Assembly (NCBI GenBank): GCA_024760905.1
Contig: CM045733.1
Coordinates: forward strand, 68,641,501-68,705,500
DNA length: 64,000 bases
Reading direction: 5' to 3'
DNA from: Plotosus lineatus
Lineage: Eukaryota > Chordata > Actinopteri > Siluriformes > Plotosidae
The position numbers and the translations under genes are program-made. The notes under the pieces were generated by a model. It was not told where the DNA came from, did not search any database, and worked only from the letters and a program-made list of their open reading frames with translations. Below, piece after piece: positions 1 to 12,740 of this stretch. The first letter of the stretch is position 1; each line of letters opens with the position of its first letter.

Positions 1-317
1 GAAGGTACTTTAAAAATCCCTCGGCCTCATCCAGAAATCACCACATCATAACGATTGTTATTGCATAATATTTCTAACATACCCTGTCCTCTATAATTAT
101 TGCCACCCTTGATTAAGATGTGTTAAAAGCCTTAAAATAAATTCAACTTTATTGTAGGCGCTTCTCTCACACTGAAAAATGTAGCATTCAACTCAAGTGA
201 ATTTTAAGGGAGAAAATAAAAATCCCTGACTACAAAAATAATTATTTTTCTTAAAATCACCTGTTCCACAGTTATTGACACCCCAACAATTCCAAGGAAA
301 TAAATGTAATTCAAGTA

Positions 318-783
318 CAGGGTTCCCTCACTTTCTGCGGTTAATTGGGACTGAGATCCCCCCCACGACCACCGAAATCCGCGAAGTAGAATTACCCCCC
401 CCCACTGACGTATGTGTAGATGTATATGTGTATATAATATCAATAAATACATATTCAATGCTATAAATGCTCATAATAATTAAATATTCAAAAATAATGA
501 ACAAGATGTAAATAAAATATAAATAAACACACATACAGACACGCGCACGCACATGTGCATCTCACAACAATGTAAATAGTTTTGATGGGAGGTTTTGGGG
601 GTTTTTTTTGTTTGTTTTTTTTGGATAATTGGCCTTGATTTTGCAGCATTTTCCTTAACTTTTTTCCCTATTCTTCCTTAATTTCCTCATTTTTAAAATC
701 AATGAATATTAAAAAAAAAGTAAAAAAAACAAAACAAAAAAAAACCACGATACACTGAAGCACGAAGTTGCAAGGGATCCCTG
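318..783. mobile_element. MITE family A, copy 1
   Basis: Starts CAGGGTTCCCTCACTTTC and ends AAGGGATCCCTG, flanked by TA on each side (316-317, 784-785). The internal block with GTGTATATAATATCAATAAA and an A/T-rich right half is shared with the copies at 15994, 31962 and 49067. The TA target suggests mobilisation by a mariner-type transposase. It has no coding capacity. Confidence 0.75.
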
Positions 784-922
784 TATTTCTGTTCTTTCTG
801 CAGTAGTTTACAAAGTTGAGCAAAGTGTCTAGGAACATTTAATTAGTAATTTATCACTTCCTGTTTCCCTGGGGTATAAATGTGACGTAACACAGAGGCC
901 ATTTCCCTTATCCATCTTCAAC

Positions 923-1870
923 ATGGGAAAGACAAAGGAAAACACCTTTCAAGTAAAGAAGATGTGCATCAACCTTCACAAGTCAGGCAATGGCTTCAAG
1001 AAAATTGGCCCTCGCCTGCACCTGCATATATCTACTGTCAGAGGAATCATTAAAAAGTTTAAAAGAACCAGAACAGTGGTAAACAAGCCTGGGCAAGGAT
1101 ACGAGATTATTTTGCCACTATGCACAGTGAGGAGGATGGTAAGAGAAATAAAAAAAGTTCTCCAAAGCATACTGTTAAAGAATCGCAACAAATGGTGACA
1201 TGATGGGGTCAGAACGTCTCAAAAAATAACTATCAGGTGACATGTACATGCCAACAAGCTGTTTAGGAGGCATTCAGGGGAAAAACATTGCTCTCTCACA
1301 ATCATAAACAAACATCTGGAGTTCACCAAGCGGTACTGGGACTTCAACTAAGACCATGTACTTTGGTCAGATGAGACCTAGAGAGAGCTTTTTAGCAACA
1401 AACACTTTAATTGGGTCTGGCAGAACACAAAAGATGAGTATACAGAAAAGTACCCCACTCATGCCCACTATGAAGTATGGGGGAGGATCGGTGATGCTGG
1501 GAACCTTGTTACGGTGTATGGCATCATGAACACTTTGAAATACCAGGACATTTTAAATCACAATCTGGTGTCCTCTGCCTGAAAGCTGAAGATGGGTCAT
1601 CACTGTGTCTTTCAACAAGATAATGACCCTGAACTTATGGTCAAGTCTACACAGAAATGGTTCACCAGACACAGAATCAAGCTCCTCCCATGGCCACCTC
1701 AATTTCAAGATCTCAACCTCATTGAAAACCTGTGGTGTTCGCTGAAGGGGAGGACCAAGGTCGCTGGACGATTTAGAGAGATTGCACAAAGAGGAATGGT
1801 CGGAGATCCCTCTTTCTGTATTCCTCTTGTGAAACATTATAGGAGAAAATTAATGAAAGACCAGGAGTAA
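923..1870 (+). pseudogene. Tc1-like transposase, broken
   Basis: Length and layout match a Tc1 transposase of about 340 codons. An N-terminal helix-turn-helix region is readable at 923-1198 (starts MGKTKENTF; INLHKSGNGFKKIG). The C-terminal catalytic part is readable at 1592-1870 (VFQQDNDPELMVKST, WPPQFQDLNLIENLW). The middle has stops and frame changes, and the reading frame shifts between the two parts. It is an inactive relic. Confidence 0.85.
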
Positions 1871-2170
1871 ATACTGGGTTTTTCACTGGCTTTACATATT
1901 ACATTGAAGTAATTTGTTAAAATTATTTCCTTAAACTAATAAATAAAAAAAAACGTGCATTGTGGTGAACTTTTCTTTCGATTAGGACAGGTGGTGAGAA
2001 AAAAAATGATTCAGAAATAGAAAACTGTATGAGCAAAGATCAAGCCAAGAGACGGCCTTCTTGAAAATTCATACTGAAGGATCTTGACACAGTAATTATT
2101 CATAGACATGCCAACATGCTCACAGGATATTTCTTAATTCTATATATGGTTTTTACAGGTCCACATTGCA

Positions 2171-2456
2171 GGGCCGTGGTGGGCTGGTGGAAAAGTGCTG
2201 GATCACTGATCCTAAGGTTGGGGGTTCCAGCCTCACCCTCAACGGGTTATCACAGTTCTCCTAGTGCAGCCAACTGGGTTATCAATGGCTTGCCATGTCT
2301 CGTACTGTCAGTGTACTCTTTCGTCAAGAATAGGCTGCACAGCCTTCAGCATGTTTCTGCCCTGGGATGGCCTGTTGAGCTGTTCAGGGTGTACCAAGTT
2401 GGGCACCAGCCACCATGATCCCAATTAGGATTAAGCAGTCCAGAAAATGGATGGAT
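2171..2456 (+). repeat. SINE family S1, near full length
   Basis: tRNA-like head (GGTTGGGGGTTCCAGCC with an A-box-like GGTGGGCTGGTGG), body GATGGCCTGTTGAGCTGTTC, tail CCAATTAGGATTAAGCAGTC. A retroposon, not a tRNA gene. Confidence 0.7.
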
Positions 2457-2679
2457 ATCCACATTGCCATATATGGATGAATGAAAGACAAGTTCTGTAG
2501 CCAGACAATTTTAGGTTTTTCCACCATGGTAGATGATTCACCATGACTTTTGTAGATACAATCCATTTCCTGACTTTTTATTCTGTAGTAGGTTTTAAAT
2601 ACACACACACACGCGCGCAATGAGCCACCATATCTCTATGTTTATTCCATTACCCAGCATTGGGAGCCTATCACCAAGT

Positions 2680-3126
2680 TGTCACTGCTGTACCCCCAAT
2701 GCAGTCTCACTGTCTATGGTAAAAGGACCATTGCTGTAGATCCAAGAGTAGGCCATTGGGTTGCCATCAGTGTGCGACTGACCTGCAATGGCCTGGTGAG
2801 CTCTCCAGGGTATACTCTCTTCCTGCCCAGCTGGCATTCTACTGCACAGGTAAGGAATAGAAATTAGAAAGAACAGGATTAACCCAAGTGCAGCTAACTG
2901 GGTTATCAAAAGGTGTGCCATGTCTCTCACTGTTCATGGTGTGAGGCTGTAAAAGAACCCTTTGCTGACTTTCTACAAGAGTAGCTGCAAATCCGTCAAC
3001 GTGTTTCTGCCCTGCGATGGCCTGGCGAGCTGTCCAGGGTGTACTCTGCCCTCGCTCGGAGTCGGCTGGGATGGATGCCAGCCTTCCCACGACCCTAATT
3101 AGGATTAAGCGGTTACAGAAAATGAA
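2680..3126 (+). repeat. Two truncated SINE S1 copies in tandem
   Basis: 2680-2838 and 2885-3126 both start within the S1 body. The second keeps the full CGACCCTAATTAGGATTAAG tail. Neither has the tRNA head. Confidence 0.65.
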
Positions 3127-3865
3127 CTGAACAACAGGATTAAAAAAAGCAAACCTTTACATAATCACCAATCAGAGCAGAAACCCAGCATTAAACGTTA
3201 CATTTAAAATATATATTTTGTATATTAAATTCAGCAAAGAGTGCATCAGTGTTAAAGATCTCTCGCTACAGAGCAAAGCAGGTTAATTGGAGACCAAAAA
3301 TGAGTTCATTAAAATTGTATTTATTCCTGCACATTCATGTGTACGTTCAGCTAAAGCCCAGACTACATGCATGGTTAGCTTCTAATTTAATGTGAATCTG
3401 GAATTCTAAGCTCATTACCTGTGCTTTTCAGACTAATTCTACCTTCCTGTTACTCACATGCTGCTTAAAAACATCAACTGCTTCATTTGCAGAACCACAT
3501 AATCCTACAAGGGTCACAGGGAGATTGGAGCCTATATCTGGCAATTTTGGGCAGAGGAGGAGTACTCTGAACAGCTTGCAAAGCTATCTCAGGGCCAACA
3601 TGACTCACACACCTAGGGGCAATTTGGAACCGTCAGCAAGTGTAATGCGCATGACTTTGGACCTCCTCATATTCTATCATCTTGTCCTGTTATTATTATT
3701 ATCATCATCATTTCTGTTTATTGAGTTGTTTTTAAATTATAGGCCAAATTTTGTCTCCTTAATAAAGTTTGAATTGCTAAAAAATGATTAACACTACCAG
3801 TTTTTAATCTGATAGTATCCGTTTCAGTGCATTGTACTCTTTTATTTACACTGCACATGATAGTT

Positions 3866-4196
3866 GGCAGCACGATGGCACAGTGTTCAGCATGTTCACA
3901 TCACAGCAAAAAAGGTCCCGAGTTCAATTTCAGGTTTCAGGCATTTGTGTGTGGAGTTTCCTCCGGGAACTCCAGTATCCGCCCACAGTCCAAAAGCCTA
4001 CACAGTAACCCAAGTGGCCGTTTCAATTCGCTGCTAGGTGTGATTGTAGGTGCAAATGGTTTTATGTCTGTGCTGGGCCTGTGATGGCCTGGCGAGCTGT
4101 TCAGGGTGTACCCCAATAATGCCCAGGGTTAGCTGCGATAGACAACAGCCTCCCCGTGGCCCTAATTAGGAATAAGCAGTTTAGCAAATGAATCAA
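3866..4196 (+). repeat. Mermaid-like SINE (S2)
   Basis: Head GGCAGCACGATGGCACAGTG, B-box-like GAGTTCAATTTC, GTGTGTGGAGTTTCCTCCGG, then the same 3' half as S1 (GATGGCCTGGCGAGCTGTTC; CCCTAATTAGGAATAAGC). Confidence 0.7.
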
Positions 4197-4234
4197 TGCA
4201 ACATAACAGTTTTGGAAGAAGGTAGTTCACAATA

Positions 4235-4672
4235 CAGTGGTACCTTGACTTGCTTAGCGTCTTTTATAACGAATTTTCCATGATACGAGCTTCGATCCCA
4301 CCAAAAGTCTGCCCCATCCAACGAGCAAAATTTTGATTTACGAGCTCTGCTGGGGGAAATGGCTTTTATGGGCCGATTAGCCTTGTATTCTTCCGCGCTC
4401 CAGGAACACCTTGTGCAGTGCTTCTGAATTATTTTCTTTGATGCCCCGTATAGGAAGAAAAAAAAACAAACAAACAAAAAAAACAAACAAACAAAAAAAA
4501 CAAACAACTCACGCCTCCCCCAGCACGCGACCATAAAGTGTTTACTGCACTTCATATCGATTTCTATGTGCTTTTCCCCTACACCATAGGGAACACAGTG
4601 AGAGCGCCACTGCCACCTAGTGTAATTGTGCATTTTCTCCAGTAGGTGGCAGTGGCGCTCTCACTGTATTTC
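4235..4672. mobile_element. Possible related MITE with internal hairpin
   Basis: Starts TACAGTGGTACCTTGACTTG, like the element at 56672, and contains A/CAAA-rich tracts. At 4589-4672 a near-perfect inverted repeat (ACAGTGAGAGCGCCACTGCC and its complement) forms the right part. A piece of the same repeat recurs near 53235-53275. Confidence 0.4.
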
Positions 4673-4699
4673 CTACACCGTTGGGAACACAGAGGTGGT

Positions 4700-7225
4700 T
4701 TAAGTCAGTTTAGTCCCACTGTCCCACTAAGGCATGTATGCGTTTTATCTGGGTTCTCTGGTTTCCCCCCCCCCCAGTCCAAAGACAGGCACAAAAGGTC
4801 ATGTGACTATTCTAAATTGCCCTTAGGTGAGAAAGTGTGGTACAATGAGGTTGATTGATGGCAGTAAGCTGTTGTGGAGAGAATATCCAGATTGTCCTGA
4901 TAGAAGGCGGTCTTAATTTGGACAGGAAAGCATAGTATTAAGACAGAGGTGTGTCAAGTTACAATTTCTTCCACTGCCTAACACTTCGTTGTCTGTGATT
5001 GCTACGCATCACATCATCTAGCCGGGCAGCAGGGTGGGATCTCTTCCTGTGTGTTTAAGATCGTGGGCAAAGGGCATCAGTACATGAGGAAGTGAGACGA
5101 TCTTTGATGCAACGGGGTGAATTAAACAACAAAATACTGAACTTAGTTCTTGGTGGATAGTTTCCTTTAAAATTATTCACACATTATAGTTTGTTTGCTT
5201 CAAAATAATAATAAAAAAAAAATTCATTGTTATTGATTTTAATAAATCAGCTACTGCCATACGACTATAAATATTCATTTTAAGATCAGCTCTGCCATAT
5301 GCAGCTTGCTACCTACACTGGTTACAGTTTAATAGGATGTTATAATGTTAATCCCTCGCAGTTAATAGATGCAGGCAGATTGATGTGTGGGGAAAAGGAT
5401 GAGCACAGCCATATATACTGTACACAACAAATCATGGTGCTGTACTGAGGGCACTTTGATAGATCACGCTTCACCTCTCTGTACCAAAAACACAATTGTT
5501 AGATGGAATGAAATGTGAAATTTGTCATCCTATTATTTTCTCTTCTCCTCTGAGCTCTAGGCCAGAGAGCATGTTTCATGGTTATTTGTGGATCAAAGCC
5601 AGAGATGGTTCCCTCTTTTTTTGGCCCCTTCAGAGGTTTGATTTTACTCCAATAGCCTAACCACCTGTTGAGGCGACTGATTCAGCTCAAAGCAAGTGAC
5701 GTTGATGAACCAGCAAGATACACCATAAGACTAAATAACACCTGCGTGCACCACAGCACCATCAGCCTATAAAAATACAAGGAATCTAGAAGCGGTAGGC
5801 AGAGACTCGCCATATGCTGTAATATTTGATGTATAAATGATGCAGACTTCATTCACAGGCAGACTACTAGCTGTGATTTACAGTAAAAAAAAAAAAAAAA
5901 AAAAAAAAAAAGTGCAAATAGTCATAAAAAAAGGCAAATAATAATAATAATAATAATAGCACTGATTTTTTTTACAGATGTTAGTTTCACTAGCTGAAAA
6001 CGAACCCAAATTCTTTATTGTAGAAAAAAGCACCGATGAAGAATAAACAAGATGTTTGAGCTACAAAAATGGAGACCACATTCAATCTCACTACACCGCT
6101 TGACTGGTCTGCAGTTAATCAGCCCGATAATTACTCAGCGAGATGCTCTTAGGTGGTCAGTCAAATAATAATAATACATTTCCATTATAATAATAATGCA
6201 CTTAACATTTACAAGAAATCTCAAAGTGCTACAGTCAGCTAATGATGACATCTATGTATGGATGTGGGCTCGCAAGTGGCCCTGGGGTCCGATATGGGAA
6301 CTGCATGTATGTTCTGATTCACCGGGTGCCTTGGCTGCTGTCGCATGTTCCTCGGTGATTTTTGTCTTGCTGGTTGTCTTCAAACTTTTACTGAGTAAGG
6401 CACATCATATCATGCCATTTTCTTTGCACATAGAAACCTGTACGTGAAGTTGTTTAAAGTCGGAAAGCCGTTGTAATATGCGCTGGAAAGAGTCGGATTA
6501 CGATGATACAAGATCGTCATGACCCGGGACGTCTCTGGCTGCAGTGAATGACAAAAACATCCGGGCTCTGGATGCCCCACCACATTTTCCTCTTTGCCTT
6601 CTTTTGTGATTGTCGAATCTCAGACATTTCCCTTGCACTTCGCTGGGTCTAGTCCTCACACACATATCCTGCTTGACTCACCCGAGGGTACAAGGCCTGA
6701 CCGGCCATCTAACCTGATTTGGCCGGTTTGCTAAAAGCGCCGTTTCTGGTGTAGCTGCTGCTACAGCTTCTAGGAGCCACAGTTGAGAGCCGAGCGTCAG
6801 GTGGGCACCAATGTAGGATGAGCTACCCTCGAAAGGGCCCGGCAAGCCCCGACAGCTCATACACTGTGACACCATTTTATCATTGTGCTACAGTAGCTCT
6901 TCAGACTCGTAGATCCGGTCAGACATACTGTATACCCCAAAGGTATTACTGAGCCTTGGGTGCCCATCAAACTCTTAGCACTCAACTAGTTGTCATTTCT
7001 TGGACCACCAAAGACTCTTCACAAGAAAAGTTGTTGTGCTGGTATAATCATGTTTTTTGCTTCCAACACATTAACTTCAAGAATCAACTGTTCATTTTCT
7101 TCCCAATATATCCCACTCTTTGGCAGGTGCCATTGTTTTGTGATATGATACATTATGTTATTCACTGGCTGACTTCAGGCAAGCGATGGTGTACACCCCA
7201 AGCAGGTTGCCATTCTATTGCGGGG

Positions 7226-7261
<36 letters not shown>

Positions 7262-7325
7262 CAAGACACAAACAACATTCACAGTCACAGTCACACCTAG
7301 GACACTTTACATTAGCTATTTCACC
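4700..7325. other. No gene seen
   Basis: Unique-looking AT-rich sequence with a 27-A run near 5885 and AAT repeats at 5940 and 6170. A GC-richer patch at 6620-6860 has no recognisable protein or repeat. The longest frame (83 codons at 6196) shows no family features. Confidence 0.5.
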
Positions 7326-7329
7326 CAGT

Positions 7330-7660
7330 GTGAATGGGTTTTTATTAGGGGGTCCTGGGTTCGATTCCCAGCCTGGGCATTACTGTGTGGAGTTTGTATG
7401 ATCTTCTTGTGCTTGTATTGGTTTCCTCCAGGAACTACGGTTTCCTTCTACGGGCCAAAAACATGCACAGTCGGTTAATTGGATGTTTCAAGTCTCCCCT
7501 AGGTGTGCATGTCCTGTGATGGGCCTGGCGAGCTGTCCAGGGTATACCCCGCCTTCACGAAGACTCAGCTGAGATGGTTGCCTCCCCGTGACCCTAATTA
7601 GGCTTAAGCAGCACAAAAAAATAAATAAATAAATAAAAATGAATGAATGAATGAATGATG
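7330..7660 (+). repeat. Mermaid-like SINE (S2)
   Basis: GTCCTGGGTTCGATTCCCAG B-box region, GTTTCCTCCAGGAACTACGG, tail CCCTAATTAGGCTTAAGC and ATAAA/ATGA simple repeats. Confidence 0.7.
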
Positions 7661-7699
7661 ACTATGAAAGGAAGAGGACACAATTTGACACGAAAGAAA

Positions 7700-9300
7700 T
7701 TCCCACATGCTCGGTTTTAGATACGCCCACGTTCACGCAGACATTACCTTACCTCACCAGACCGGAGAAGAAAACAGGAAAGCAGCACGCGCTAGTTCAC
7801 ACCGGATAGGTGTGGCTAGTTACAGTCGAGGCATGGTTCGTAATAATGCATACACAGCTGCAGTCTCGGATTTCTACATGTATGCCTTGGATTACAGAAA
7901 ATAAAAAGAAATCAAATGAATGCGCCTACTTTTACCAAACTGAATGATTTTGGATTGTGGAGGAAACTAGAGGAATCGAAGGAAACCTACACAAGCACAT
8001 AGGGGCCCTTAGCTTCAATTTGAGACAGTACTAACCATTACGTGATATTCTCTGCATCAGGTATATTTTGAGGAATTCATAAACACCCATAATGAGAGAA
8101 AGCTGCCTGAAAACGGGTGTGAAGCATCAAACAATAAGATATTAACATATTCGTACAGTTGATGAAGGCTAAAACATTTAGACTGCCCCTTAGTGAACGG
8201 CTGTATCAAGCATGAATATTTTTTTCTGGAAGATATGTGACGGCTGCATTTGAAGAATTTGTGAATTTGAAATACAATGAATACGAGCCAGGCTACACAG
8301 ACATGATTTTAAGTTTGAGAAGCAGAAAGTGTAATGGCAGAAACTTTCCTGATGCAAATACCGTATCAATGGTTTAAAAATGCCCCAACGCAGCCAACTT
8401 GGCGATCAAAGGCCGGCCATGCCTCTCACTGTCTATGGTGTGAGCTATAAAGGAACCTTTGTTGACGTTAATCAGGAGTCGCTGCATAGCCGTCAGCGTG
8501 TTTCTGCCCTGCAATGGCCTGGCAAGGTGTCCAGGGTGTACTCTGCCTGTGCCCGGATATGACATCTGAAGTAACAGGAAGCAGATATCAAATGTACTTT
8601 CATATTAAAACATGATTTTGTTGTTTGTGATCTCTTGCCATCTTACAAATATAAATAAAGTAGTTCCAACTCCAACCTGAAATGAAAACATGATTCTCTC
8701 CAATGGTCCATTCAGCTCCCTTTCACATGATTTATCTATAACACAGAGCTGTTTATAACGTCATTTGTAAAAATGCACCAAAAGTACTTCCTTCCCACAC
8801 ACTTCTTTCCCCCTTCTGCCCCCGTCTCCACTGAAGCATGTTAAATTTCCAGAGTTTATCCTAATCGCTTACTTCTCTACAGCTGTTTCAGTCTGGTTTA
8901 CATGCCATCTGTAGGACCACCGGCCCGGTGAGGACAAGGGGGTTTCGCCTGTTGATTCTGAACACAGAAAGGGAGGGCGGGAGGGAATGCGAGGTTGGAC
9001 ATTCACCTGTAAAGGTGTCTATACAGCACTGAGAGACTGTTCAAGGTTAAAGGGAATTCTATTCATTTAAAAAAATATTATTTAATTAAAAAATGAAAAT
9101 TGATTTTCTTTCAGGATTCAAAAGCCAAATCTGTCCACAGTTTGACACACACAAGCTGGATGAGGTCGGTTTAAAACCATGTAAAACTGAAAACTTGAGC
9201 AGGGTCACGAGGCTTCCTGTTGTGGAAACATGACACGTTGCTGCATGTGCTCATACAACATGTTTTCTTCATGTCATTAATAATGGAACGATGCAAAAGT
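7700..9300. other. No gene seen apart from a SINE fragment
   Basis: AT-rich sequence without a recognisable exon, splice pattern or coding bias; only the S1 fragment at 8386-8560 is identifiable. Confidence 0.5.
8386..8560 (+). repeat. SINE S1 body fragment
   Basis: Contains CTCACTGTCTATGGTGTGAG and GCAATGGCCTGGC; lacks head and tail. Confidence 0.6.
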
Positions 9301-9308
9301 GCATATTA

Positions 9309-10100
9309 CAGACGCTTTCCGACTTACGTTCATTCGTTTTACGTATTTCCGTTAAAATAAATAAATATATATATATATATATATATATGAAAAAAACTGA
9401 GTTTAGCATGCTCTCTGTAGTACGAGACGTACCTACGTAGTACGCTGACGTAATACGCTACTTCTGCATGACACTGCGTCCATTGTGTACAAACGACAGA
9501 CTGAACGTGCCCCTCATTCTTCCCAGTTCACTGCATGTTACCCTTGTGTTAAGACGTCGTCTCTGTAATCTTTGTGTTTACACTGTTTTGCGGACTTTTC
9601 TAACCCTAAGCAAATATGGTTGGTCAGAAGCGTAAGCCTACTAGTGATGGTGGTAATCAGAAAAAGCTGCAAGTCGTCTCGTTAGAAACGAAGATGGCTA
9701 TTATCAAGAAAATCGATGCTGGTGAAAAACACGTGAAATGTTGCACGTTTCTTCCAAATGGCTCCATCGACCATCGGAACCATTTACAAGCAGAAAGATC
9801 GCATCACAGAGAATGTTAAAGGTTATATTTGATACTGTATTTGATGAGTGAATTTTATTAAAATTTATCTATTTGAAATTATTTTGCTTAAATTTAATTT
9901 ATTTTAAATTAATGTTGATATTTTACGTTATGTTTATAATAATTGATTTAGGGGTGTTTTGTGAGATACAGTAAATGGTATTTATGGATGTATAGTACAG
10001 TATGAGCATCACTGGAACATACAGTAACAACTTATGTTTTTTTTTCACCTTCCATTCGGCTGTCCGGAACCGAAGTAAAACATAAGTCGGAGAGCGTCTG
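9309..10100 (+). mobile_element. Tigger/pogo-like element, copy 1
   Basis: Terminal inverted repeats CAGACGCTTTCCGACTTAC and its near-complement ending GAGAGCGTCTG, with TA flanks at 9307 and 10101. At 9616-9819 it keeps only the start of a transposase. Confidence 0.75.
9616..9819 (+). pseudogene. Tigger transposase N-terminal fragment
   Basis: The 67-codon frame contains VSLETKMAIIKKIDAGEKH, the CENP-B/pogo helix-turn-helix start typical of Tigger transposases, followed by a frame break (YKQKDRI is readable in another frame). The DDE part is absent. It is not the domesticated gene TIGD6 that neighbours SLC26A2 in human. Confidence 0.6.
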
Positions 10101-10421
10101 TATATACAAATATTGTAGCTGTGCACTTAATCTTCCGTGTGAAACAATTAAATCATAAATAATATAAAATGATTTATTACATGAAAGTAAATGACGTGTG
10201 TGGGCGGAGGGAGAATATGAGAAATCAATCATGTAGCAATGCATACAAGTGTAATAAATTAATTTTGAGGGAAAAACAACATGCCTGTAAAAATAAATTG
10301 TGTAAAAACCAATGAATAGTCAATAATGTGAGCGCTTGCCTGTGAAAATAAATGAATAATACTGTGTGTTAAATAAATAAATCATGTCAAAGTATCACAT
10401 TTTAAAATACACAAATCAAGT

Positions 10422-10630
10422 ATGGCGGTATTGTGCTTAGCATGTCTGCTTCACATCAAGAAGGTCCGAGCTGCTCCAAATACCCCGACGTGTGGATGTG
10501 AGTGTATATGGTCATGTTTCTGTTGGCTCTGTTACATAGCGTGAAATGTTCAGGGTGCACTCTGACTTCTCCCAGAGTTGGCCTCCCTGCGACTCTAATA
10601 AGATGAAGTGGTTTGGTTAAAAATGAGGTT
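10422..10630 (+). repeat. Degenerate Mermaid-like SINE
   Basis: ATGGCGGTATTGTGCTTAGC head, an internal deletion, GAAATGTTCAGGGTGCACTC and ACTCTAATAAGATGAAGTGG tail. Confidence 0.5.
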
Positions 10631-10797
10631 ACATGTATAAAGCTCTGAAATATAAAAGTCAAATAAAAACTGAATTACAAATAGATAAATAAAGCATGTC
10701 AGTGAATCACATACCATTGTAACTCAAAAATACAATGCACTGTACCACATGCTTTGGGATTGATCATGGAATGAGGTACAGTATAATCTAGACCACA

Positions 10798-11125
10798 GGT
10801 GTCAAACTCAAGACCTGTGGGCCACATAAAATTATTTGAGTATCTGGATTTGGCCAGCAGGCCAGAAGTTTGATGACCTTTTTAAAAAATATAATTGATT
10901 AATTTATTTATTGGCCCGTGGAGCTTTTAAAGAATCTGATGATCATACATTCTTCCACTAGGTGGCATCAGCCAATTCCAAATAAACAGCTAGTCATTCA
11001 TAACCTCATGAAAGATTGTGTGTTGTCAGAAAAAAAAAAAAAAAAAAAAAAAATTCATTTCATGTCCTATTTGAAATGGATGCTCAGTGACCTGACCCTC
11101 AGTAAAAATGACTGACATCACTGGT
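10798..11125. mobile_element. Possible degenerate hAT-like element
   Basis: Begins CAGGTGTCAAACTCAAGACC, related to the ends of the 18508 element, and ends GACATCACTGG. TCTAGA flanks it on both sides. Two poly-A runs have grown inside. Confidence 0.35.
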
Positions 11126-11261
11126 CTAGAAAAAAAAAAAAAAAAAAAAAAGGAATCACAAATCAGACATCATGCATTAAATACTAGAAAAAGAAAATAA
11201 TCGACAATTAGTTCTTACCCTCTTGACATTTTTTCAGATCTAATTTTAATTTAATGTAAAA

Positions 11262-11560
11262 GTAATAGTAGTGAACTAGTTAGTGTGTCGCCTCACAGTA
11301 AACAGGATCCATAATCAGATCTGACAGGCAACTGGAGCCTTTCAGTGTGAAGTTTGCATGTTCTCCCTGTTCTGGTCTGTTGTGTGTGTGTGCGCGCGCG
11401 TATCGGTTTTCTCTGGGTGCTGCAGTTTCCTCCTACAGTCTGATAAGTGTGAATATTGGTGTGAGTGACTGTCTGTCTCTGTGTTACTGTTGGCATTCTG
11501 CCCAGGATGCAATCTGCCTCCAGTCTGTAATAGATAAGCAGTATAGAAAATGGATAGATA
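11262..11560 (+). repeat. Degenerate Mermaid-like SINE
   Basis: GTGTCGCCTCACAG, GAAGTTTGCATGTTCTCCCT and GCAGTTTCCTCCTACAGTC are recognisable; contains a GT/GC tract. Confidence 0.5.
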
Positions 11561-12394
11561 GAGCGAGTGCTGGAGGGAATCATCTCGCTTAAGGGAGATA
11601 CAGAACATTTCAAAACTGCAACCGTTTTTTTTTTTTTCCCTCTCAATGGAACCACTGTATTGACTCAAGCACATTGAGCCAATAAATAAATGGATCAAAA
11701 ATTTCCAACCGTGGTGGCACAAACATTAACAGGGTTTGGCAGATGCCATTATCTTGAGTAACAAACATTTTTATTTCTTTTATACAGGTTAGCAAGAGAG
11801 GGTTAATAGCGTCGCTCAAGTGCACAAGAGTGGCGGCTTGGTAGAACCGCAGCTTGAACCCAAACTCCGAGTATTAACCCAGTGCCGTATCCACCGAGTG
11901 CCCACGGTCCCCTTTTCACTTTCAGTGGATATCAATTTCTATGTAACCTGGTCGGTTTTACTTGAGCACCCACTGACCCAATACAAACCGTTTGACTTTA
12001 TATCAGGTACCTGCAACTAACTGCATGTTAAAGAAACTTTTGCACAAGTGCTGAACACACAGACCATGCCTAGACCAACTGCGGCAAGCATGGATTTCCC
12101 TTTGATCCTGCAGAAATCACCCTAGGATCAGAAATGGGAAAGGACTTTCCTTATGAGGGAAATACGCAATGAGTCATCATCATCATCATCATCTTCCACT
12201 TGATACGAGGGTCAGGTCGTAGGGGCAGCAGCCGAAGCAGTGACGTCCAGACTCTCCTCAGCCACTTCCTCCAGCTCTTGCAGTGGGACACCGAGTCGTT
12301 CCCAGATCAGCCGACAGACATAGTTATTGCATGTTCTGAGCTGACCTCGGGGTCTCTTCCCAATGGGACATGCCCAAAGTCCATTCATTAATTT

Positions 12395-12740
12395 TCTCAG
12401 CTGTTTAGTCCTAATTAGGCTTAGGAGGCTGGCACCCATCTGGGCCAACTCTGGGCGAGGGAAAGGTACACCCTGGACAGCTCGCCAGGCCATTGCAGGT
12501 CCAACACTTACATAACCATTCACACTCCCTATGGCTGATTCGGAATAGACAATTAGCCTACTGTGTATGTTTTTGAACTATAGGGAAGAAACCGAAGTAC
12601 CCGGAGGAAACCCACGCAAGTGCAGGGTGAATATGGAAACCCCACACAGAAGCGGCCAAACCGGGAATTGAACCCAGGACAGTAATGGCAACCCGTTGAC
12701 AGTGGAGCTTGAACCCCTGACCTTGGGAAAAGTAATCCAA
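12395..12740 (-). repeat. Mermaid-like SINE (S2)
   Basis: Minus-oriented: tail CCTAATTAGGCTTAGG, ACAGCTCGCCAGGCCATTGC, GGAGGAAACCCACGCAAGTG, B-box complement GGGAATTGAACCC. Confidence 0.65.

Larger units (their letters stand above)
80..2000 (+). mobile_element. Degenerate Tc1-like transposon, interrupted by a MITE
   Basis: The left end reads CTCTATAATTATTGCCACCC, like the ends of a common fish Tc1 family, and the transposase relic follows in the same orientation. The right end is eroded near 2000 (a degenerate AGGACAGG remains). A TA-flanked MITE at 318-783 splits the left flank from the transposase. Confidence 0.6.

Noticed and set aside
2171..2240. tRNA-like A and B box sequences (also in other SINE heads)
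   Set aside because: They are followed by SINE bodies and tails, and no cloverleaf with acceptor stem was found.
4193..4633. 146-codon minus-strand frame
   Set aside because: Runs through AAAC-rich simple sequence and a MITE-like repeat; no coding signature.
9616..9819. Possible TIGD6 orthologue, since TIGD6 neighbours SLC26A2 in human
   Set aside because: It sits inside a TA-flanked Tigger element with terminal inverted repeats and lacks the rest of the transposase.
11293..11722. Overlapping 120-126 codon minus frames
   Set aside because: They read through a degenerate Mermaid-like SINE and a GT repeat in antisense.
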